Below, in pieces: positions 39,792 through 64,000 of a stretch of DNA of 64,000 nt; position 1 is the stretch's first letter; every line of letters starts with the position of its first letter. The position numbers and the translations under genes were made by a program. The notes under the pieces were generated by a model. The model searched no databases, was not told the DNA's origin, and saw only the letters and a list, made by a program, of their open reading frames with translations. The stretch covers positions 5,842,915-5,906,914 of the forward strand of contig CM051006.1 of NCBI GenBank assembly GCA_027704905.1, in the 5' to 3' direction. The DNA is from Muraenolepis orangiensis (lineage: Eukaryota > Chordata > Actinopteri > Gadiformes > Muraenolepididae).

Positions 39792-42007
39792 TTAAGTTAG
39801 TTGACCGCAGTCGGCAATCATAATTTTGTCTGCCGCTTTGACTGCGCCGTTAGCGCTGCCTTTGGACTCCATCTTCTTGACAATGTCCAGGCCTTTCACC
39901 ACCTTGCCGAAAACCACATGCTTCCCGTTCAGCCTGGAAGGAAGGAAGAGGGGAGGAGAATTGGTCACAAGTGTGCAAACATCGATTTGGCTGCTTCTTT
40001 GTTTAATTAAAGTGTTTCCACTGGAAAGTGACAAGTTCTGCTATAACATAAATAGGACCCCTGGATCCGATGTTTAGGTCGGCCGCTACACAGGGGGGAC
40101 TAGTATCGCAAAGGCGCAACAGCGAAACATACCACGCGGTGTCTTTAGTACAGAGGAAGAACTGGGAGCCGTTGGTGTTGGCGCCGGCGTTGGCCATGGA
40201 CAGGATACCTGGGCCTGTGTGCTTCAACTGGAAGTTCTCATCCTCAAACTTGTTCCCATAGATTGACTTGCCTCCGGTTCCATTGTGGTTGGTGAAGTCA
40301 CCTCCCTGTTGCACAAAACATGACATACGCGTCCATCAATGCATGCAGGCTCTGTTCACCATACAACCCAAAACTCAACAAACCGGGTCTCCCCCCCGCG
40401 CCAACCTGAGTATTTTAATGGTTTGCGGTAGCGTCGAAGGCTACATATGGCCCGCCATTTATTGTAGCGTCGACGGCTACAAGACGTATAGCCCACCGTT
40501 TATGGTGAAACGTAGCTTTTAACATCTGGATGAATCACAGAGGACCGACTGGAGGTCCTGTACATGTTTGCAATAGTACCTCAAATTGGTTATGCTTTCG
40601 CCCCCCATTTTCTAATCAGATTTTGGGTGTGGGGGGGGGGTGTAGCCATAGCGTTTGATTTCTATAAATCTGACTGGGATCTTTCTGTATTTGCTTTACC
40701 TGGCACATGAATTCAGGGATGACGCGGTGAAAGCTGGAGCCTTTGTAGCCAAACCCCTTTTCTCCTGTGCACAATGCACGGAAATTTTCTGCAAAAAATA
40801 AAACAAATTAAAAATTAGTCAGTGTTTTCACAAGGACACGGTCGTACATTTGTTTGAGTTCATTTGGCCTGTGCCTGTACTTACCAGCGGTCCTCGGGAC
40901 CACATCAGCCCGAAGCTGCAAGAAACAAGACGTGTTAATTCACAGCACAACGACATTAAACGCCATAACTTCTTCACAACTGAAGGTAGTGTTTAGCCTA
41001 GGAGAGAAGCCTACTGCAAGGGACATGGAGGGGAGGATGTGCGAATGGGGGGGGGGGGGGTGATGACTGCGCATGTGCATCATTTTATTTTTTATCTATA
41101 CACCCGGGTTCAGTTTTGGTTTTTTTAAAAACAGCGCACTTCCCAACACGGTTAAGCGAGACTCGACGTGTCTTAACGTTAAACCCAGGGCGTCGTCAAC
41201 GCGCCCACATGTCCGTTGGTATTCAAACACTAGGGCCTAAACCAAATAAAAAATTCACCACCAACACCATCACCAGCAGGCCGACATGACGGGCCACAGG
41301 TTCCACCATCGCGCCTTGTGCGCAGTTCCTGTTTCGGGGCCTAGGCCTGCCTACGCATGGCATCCCTACCGCACTCACGACTCACTTCTATGTCGATTCA
41401 GAACACAACGCAAAGTCACCGTTGGAGATAAGATGCTTGCTTCATTTTGTTGAAGCCATTCGTTTGGGGAGGGGGGTGTGTGGAGGGGGGGGGGGGGGTG
41501 TGTGTGTGGAATTGAACGTCTAATTCGGACGCATCATTGAATCGTTTGCATCGCATGCGTCATTTTTTATTTCATTTTATTTTGAGGTTTTTTTTTGACG
41601 GACCGCCTTGCCTGCCGTGTGTGTATGTGTATGTGTGTATGTGTGTGTGCTTGTGAAGTAACCCTGCGACCCTAAGTCGCAGGGTTGCAGGGACCCTAAT
41701 TCAGCTCATATTATTCGTGTTTATGCGCATTTTCACACAAAACTCTTTATTTACGTTTACTTGGAACAACAACAAAAATAAATCGGGGTGTGGTGTGGCC
41801 GGAAACATGTTGGCCACCGCCGATAGCATAGCCCATACAAACAAAGCCCCGGAACACGGAGACCAAAGATGACCAAACCGTCGAATTTAAGAAGCACACC
41901 GACGCCTGGGGGGTGGGGGGGGGGCACCGTCCACTTACCTCCATCTCAATCCTGCCGGCGCTGGCACCGCCGATAGTAATGTCGAAGAAAACCATTGGGT
42001 TCGCCAT
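39792..42007 (-). CDS. ppia: Peptidyl-prolyl cis-trans isomerase A (cyclophilin A), complete, 5 exons
   Basis: A cytosolic proline isomerase that binds cyclosporin A. Exons in order: 42007-41939, 40915-40885, 40788-40700, 40305-40133, 39933-39792 (TAA). Phases close and give 167 aa (human PPIA is 165). It reads MANPMVFFDITIGG, then RTAENFRALCTGEKGFGYKG, FHRVIPEFMCQGGDF (catalytic Arg and the Phe/Gln of the active site), NGTGGKSIYGNKFEDENF, SMANAGANTNGSQFFLCT, AWLNGKHVVFGKV (Trp of the cyclosporin site) and ADKIMIADCGQLT. The absence of a signal peptide and the A-type length exclude the secretory cyclophilins B and C. A TATA box and GC boxes lie upstream. Its neighbour ogdh is also the neighbour of PPIA on human 7p13. 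Fish can have two ppia copies and I cannot say which this is. Confidence 0.95.
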
Positions 42008-42086
42008 TTTTAAGGGTTAAGGTTTGCGGTGTGCGTCGGGAATCGTGGACTCAAATGCCGAGAAATGGCTTTTCCTACTTGAGTGG

Positions 42087-42146
42087 ATTTTATAGGCGCG
42101 GGCTACAGGCGGAAATGAGGCGGGGCTTACATCAACGGGGGCGGAG
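42087..42146 (-). promoter_or_regulatory. ppia promoter: TATA box and two GC boxes
   Basis: On the minus strand TATAAAAT (42094-42087) lies 80 bp upstream of the ppia ATG. GC boxes lie further upstream (plus-strand GAGGCGGGGC at 42118-42127 and GGGGCGGAGC near 42138). A transcription start near 42060 is implied. Confidence 0.65.
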
Positions 42147-42364
42147 CTACATGATAGGAGGAGCGACCACGTTATGTACACACTCGCGCCTTCTCAAAGC
42201 CAATGGCCTTTGAACCCATGAAGCGCACGGATGATATTACTATGCTATTTTATTTATTTTTATTTTATTATTTAAATTAAAACAAAAATCATTATGGTCA
42301 GTCGCATTGTAGGCCCTATGCTATGCCATATCGTTACCATATCATACCGGCCTAGGTTCTATAG

Positions 42365-42490
42365 ATTCGATTCGATTAAAATGTATTGTCAATGTACAAC
42401 AAAGTACAGTACAGCAAAAGGAATTTGGCATCTAACCAGAGTGCAAATGTTGCAGTAAAGCGCACGGTAATATATCATTTACAGTTTTTT
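42365..42490 (-). repeat. Interspersed repeat family A, copy 3
   Basis: Carries AAAATGTATTGTCAATGTAC, GGCATCTAACCAGAGTGCAA and TGTTGCAGTAAAGCGCACGG in the same order as copy 2 at 28187. Confidence 0.75.
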
Positions 42491-43462
42491 TTTAATAATA
42501 TGTATACACTATACACTATAGTACACTATGTTGGACCATATATATGTATAGGCCTACTTTTCATAGTGTATTACTTTTCATTGGCTTCGACCATTCATTC
42601 GTCCACCAGCTTTCCCCATACACAGCATCTCAGCTGTGAAGTGTTATTTTAGTATTGATAGTTATATTTGTTTTGTCCCCAATGTAGGACTATATTAACC
42701 TTTTTGCTCTTCACTGTAATCGGCGTGCGACGACACAATATGCCTATATTGTTCATTAATTCATTCATTTATTCCTTTTTATTCCAATTTTTATACATTT
42801 TAAATTATTCATTTATAATACATTCAATAAATTCCATATGTAAAATAAGAGAGACCGTCATATAATGCAAGATATAATCAAACTACTTATACTACTTACG
42901 TATTCATGCTTTATATTGATATTGTTACCGGGTATTAAGATGCATTTGCTTCCCATGCTATAATTTGATTTAACACTAGAGTTTCCACATAAGTTTCAGT
43001 ATCTCTGCTCTGCGCACTTCATCCCCCATCAGGGTTACAATGTATATACATATATATATACATTATATACATACATAGTGTGTTATCTGTGCGTTATTTA
43101 CACCACGTTCAATAACAAAATAAATCAATCCTGCTGGACTTTCTGACTTAACAGCGACAGTATATGTTTATATGCGTGTTTACCGAGTTTGAGTGACGGA
43201 CACTTAAAAAAGGCTTGATTAGGCCCACTGGACAACTGTGTGTGACGGCTGTGTTCATGCACCCAAACAATGTGCCCACTACATGAGTTACACGCTCTCC
43301 ACGGCACACACAGCCATACGGGAGAGACAGCCGGCAATAAGTATGCCTGTAAGACAAGCAGAAGTGATCCCACTTGTGGCTACACTTCAACCAGGGCTAC
43401 GATAGACCTCCATGATCCCATCAGCAAGGTTCTGGGTCCGAACGCCAATGTCCCTAGTCTTT

Positions 43463-43465
<3 letters not shown>

Positions 43466-43534
<69 letters not shown>

Positions 43535-43623
43535 CACACACGACAGACAGACACACACACACAGACAGAGACAGACACACACACACACACACACAGACAG
43601 ACACACGCACACACACACACACA
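43466..43623. repeat. Compound (AC)n/(ACAG)n microsatellite
   Basis: Pure AC followed by AC broken by GACAGACAG units. A separate (GT)n of 60 bp lies at 43698-43757. Confidence 0.95.
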
Positions 43624-43693
43624 AAAAAAAGGTCCCCCAACACCCCGAGGGAATGAACCTTGAGAAGGAACACAGTGCCCAAGACACCTTAAA

Positions 43694-43761
<68 letters not shown>

Positions 43762-44330
43762 GTTTGGTTTGTATGTTTGTTTAGAAGCAGCTGATGGTGG
43801 TGGTACGTTTAGTGGCACGTTTCACTAGTAATGTTCACTGCATGGTGTCCTCATCCACATCCCTCTGTATTAGCGAACGAAACACACACAAGTCTGCTAC
43901 TTCAGTTACTTCAGACTCTATTTTCAGCTTGCTTTGTTGTGCAAAGCAGAGTGCTTTTAGTGCCTCGGGCCAAGACAGAGCGACACAATGGAGGAGAACG
44001 GTGGATGTCTGTATTGTTTGCGGTGGGGGGTTGTGCTGTCATGCCATGCTAGAATGTGAGTGACTATTTAAACTCAAGGATGGATTCAATATAACCTGTA
44101 GAAAATGATACAGAATGGCAATAAAACCAACCTTTCCAAGTCTAAATGTGGAATGTATTGAACAGGCAGACTTTAGTGTCATTAAATTTACAGTTTCATG
44201 AGGCATACATTCAATGATGTTTAAGTTAATATTTTATTGACAGTTCATCCTACTTATTGTGGTTATGTTGTAATATACTTACGTGTAATATGTATATTAA
44301 CAGCTATATTTAAAGAGTTATATTGTTTGA

Positions 44331-44683
44331 CCAGAAGGGGGCAGTCGAGCACAGACGCCCTTGATCTCGTAACTCTTCGACGGTGACAGAAGAAGTTAGG
44401 TCGGGTGGTTCGGTTCCGACGGCGTGCTTAGTTGGTATAGTGTTGAATATAGCAAAATAAACGATTGGATTTTTCTTTACACTTGAGTCACTTGTGAAAT
44501 CGATGCCAAGGGTGTAACACCTACATGCATTAATTGGCGTTGATACGATGTGGCATGGAAATCAAACCACTCAGCATTAACTCAACAGTAAAGCCCAGGA
44601 ACTGAATGTGTATAACGCATTAGCTCTCCATGTTACCAATAGTCTCTTCTTTTCATTAACTGTACACCACTGCCACCTTGTGG
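44331..44683. promoter_or_regulatory. Two facing CTCF-like motifs between ppia and ogdh
   Basis: CCAGAAGGGGGCAG at 44331-44344 (+) and the minus-strand CCACAAGGTGGCAG at 44683-44670 each match 13 of 14 positions of the CTCF core as I recall it (CCASYAGRKGGCRS). They face each other 326 bp apart. Function is inferred; similar motifs also occur in fish repeats. Confidence 0.4.
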
Positions 44684-45655
44684 TCAAACTGCAATGTTTC
44701 AAGGCTTATTTGTTTATTCCAATCTAAAAAAAAAACACAAAAAGCAGGGCACATCATACATGTATACTGAGCATGTGACAAAATAAAATAACTTTAAAGA
44801 TTAAGTTACAATGACAATAATGTAATTAGAAAATTGCACTTTGAATCTCCTTCACAAAAGACAAGTGCCCTTGTCTCTCTCTCTCTCACACACACACACA
44901 CACCTTTTACAAAGAAATTAACTTCGGACAATATTATACCGCACCAATTTTATTCGTCCAAACCAATAAAAATAATGTACTGAAAATAAATAAATCCGAT
45001 TTTTGATATAATTCTGCACAAGTGAAGAGGCCCGTACTGATTGAGCCGTAACAATCATTCAATAAAAATAGAAATGGAATGAGTAGAAAAAAATAGAAGC
45101 TACTTTCCAGATGTTGAGACGACTATATTCTATTCTTTTTAGAAAATGTGGTACATTTGTCTATTAAAAAACTGTTGAAATCTGTAATTATTTCTGATTA
45201 GTTATTTAACGAAGCACCCATTGTACTCATTTGTGCGTTTCTGACCAAAACACATAACAATATTCACTCAGCAAGGCCGGAACATGTGAACTTACCTCAA
45301 TCATTGTCATCTTATGGTTCAATTTCTCAAAACACACTCATTCATTCATTCATTGTTGGGAGATTAAAAAAAACCCATATTGCATGATTTTAAACCCAAA
45401 GCCATGTAATGTCCTTATGGTTCCAACCATCATGATTATTAATTATGAAGCATTATGCAACATGTTTGGAATCGCACAGAGCCACAGATCCATGGCTTTC
45501 ACCATTCAAGGTGAAAGTGGATAAAACGTGTAGTAATTAAGTCCTATACTTTCATGCATTCATTTGCGAAAAAAATGATCTTCTCTTTACTATTACTACT
45601 ACTACTACTACGGGGAGACATGTTATGTATGTGGTAAGTAACAGTAGCACACAGA

Positions 45656-64000
<18,345 letters not shown>

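Larger units (their letters stand above)
42008..45655. other. Intergenic gap between ppia and ogdh
   Basis: No gene recognised. It holds the ppia promoter, a family A repeat (42365-42490, minus), AT-rich unique DNA, a compound (AC)n/(ACAG)n tract (43466-43623), a (GT)n (43698-43757), two CTCF-like motifs (44331 and 44670) and the presumed ogdh 3' UTR. Confidence 0.65.

Noticed and set aside
41661..41685. Hairpin ACCCTGCGAC / GTCGCAGGGT as a terminator
   Set aside because: It is inside ppia intron 1 of a eukaryotic gene, so a bacterial-type terminator makes no sense; short enough to be chance.

Overview
The window is a stretch of ray-finned fish (teleost) nuclear genome. The evidence is five vertebrate genes with GT-AG introns, very dense long dinucleotide repeats, fish-type SINE and LINE tails, and hAT transposons. 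The extreme density of long (AC)n tracts would fit a gadiform such as cod, but that is a weak inference. No prokaryotic, CRISPR or viral system was seen.

Layout. Positions 1-16526 (+) hold the 3' half of ash2l (SPRY-domain exons of the COMPASS/MLL subunit). Its first intron here is 12.8 kb and consists almost entirely of one 45-bp minisatellite of about 260 copies. Positions 17660-31211 (-) hold a complete 16-exon G protein-coupled receptor kinase of the GRK4/5/6 subfamily, tail to tail with ash2l. Positions 33489-37711 (+) hold dusp26 (atypical dual-specificity phosphatase, 3 coding exons), head to head with the kinase. Positions 39792-42007 (-) hold ppia (cyclophilin A, 5 exons) with a TATA/GC-box promoter. 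Positions 45656-64000 (-) hold the last 19 coding exons of ogdh (E1 of the 2-oxoglutarate dehydrogenase complex), running off the right edge.

The reading frames were assembled exon by exon. Every exon length and phase closes, giving 588 aa for the kinase, 202 aa for the phosphatase, 167 aa for cyclophilin A and 823 aa for the ogdh part. The genes are not one pathway. ash2l and dusp26 lie on human 8p11-12, while ppia and ogdh lie together on human 7p13, so the window joins two conserved synteny blocks.

The rest is repeats: minisatellites of 54, 45, 18, 15, 25 and 23 bp; two copies of a deleted hAT transposon (34529-36251 and 54564-56490) with 8-bp target-site duplications, each carrying the same nested hAT-like MITE; foldback elements and MITEs; several LINE-tail and SINE families; perfect short palindromes; and a 1.1-kb polypurine tract beside an ogdh splice site. 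The most unusual item is the 12-kb minisatellite. It has higher-order structure, stays open in frame with the upstream ash2l exon, and repeats splice-site-like motifs in nearly every unit.
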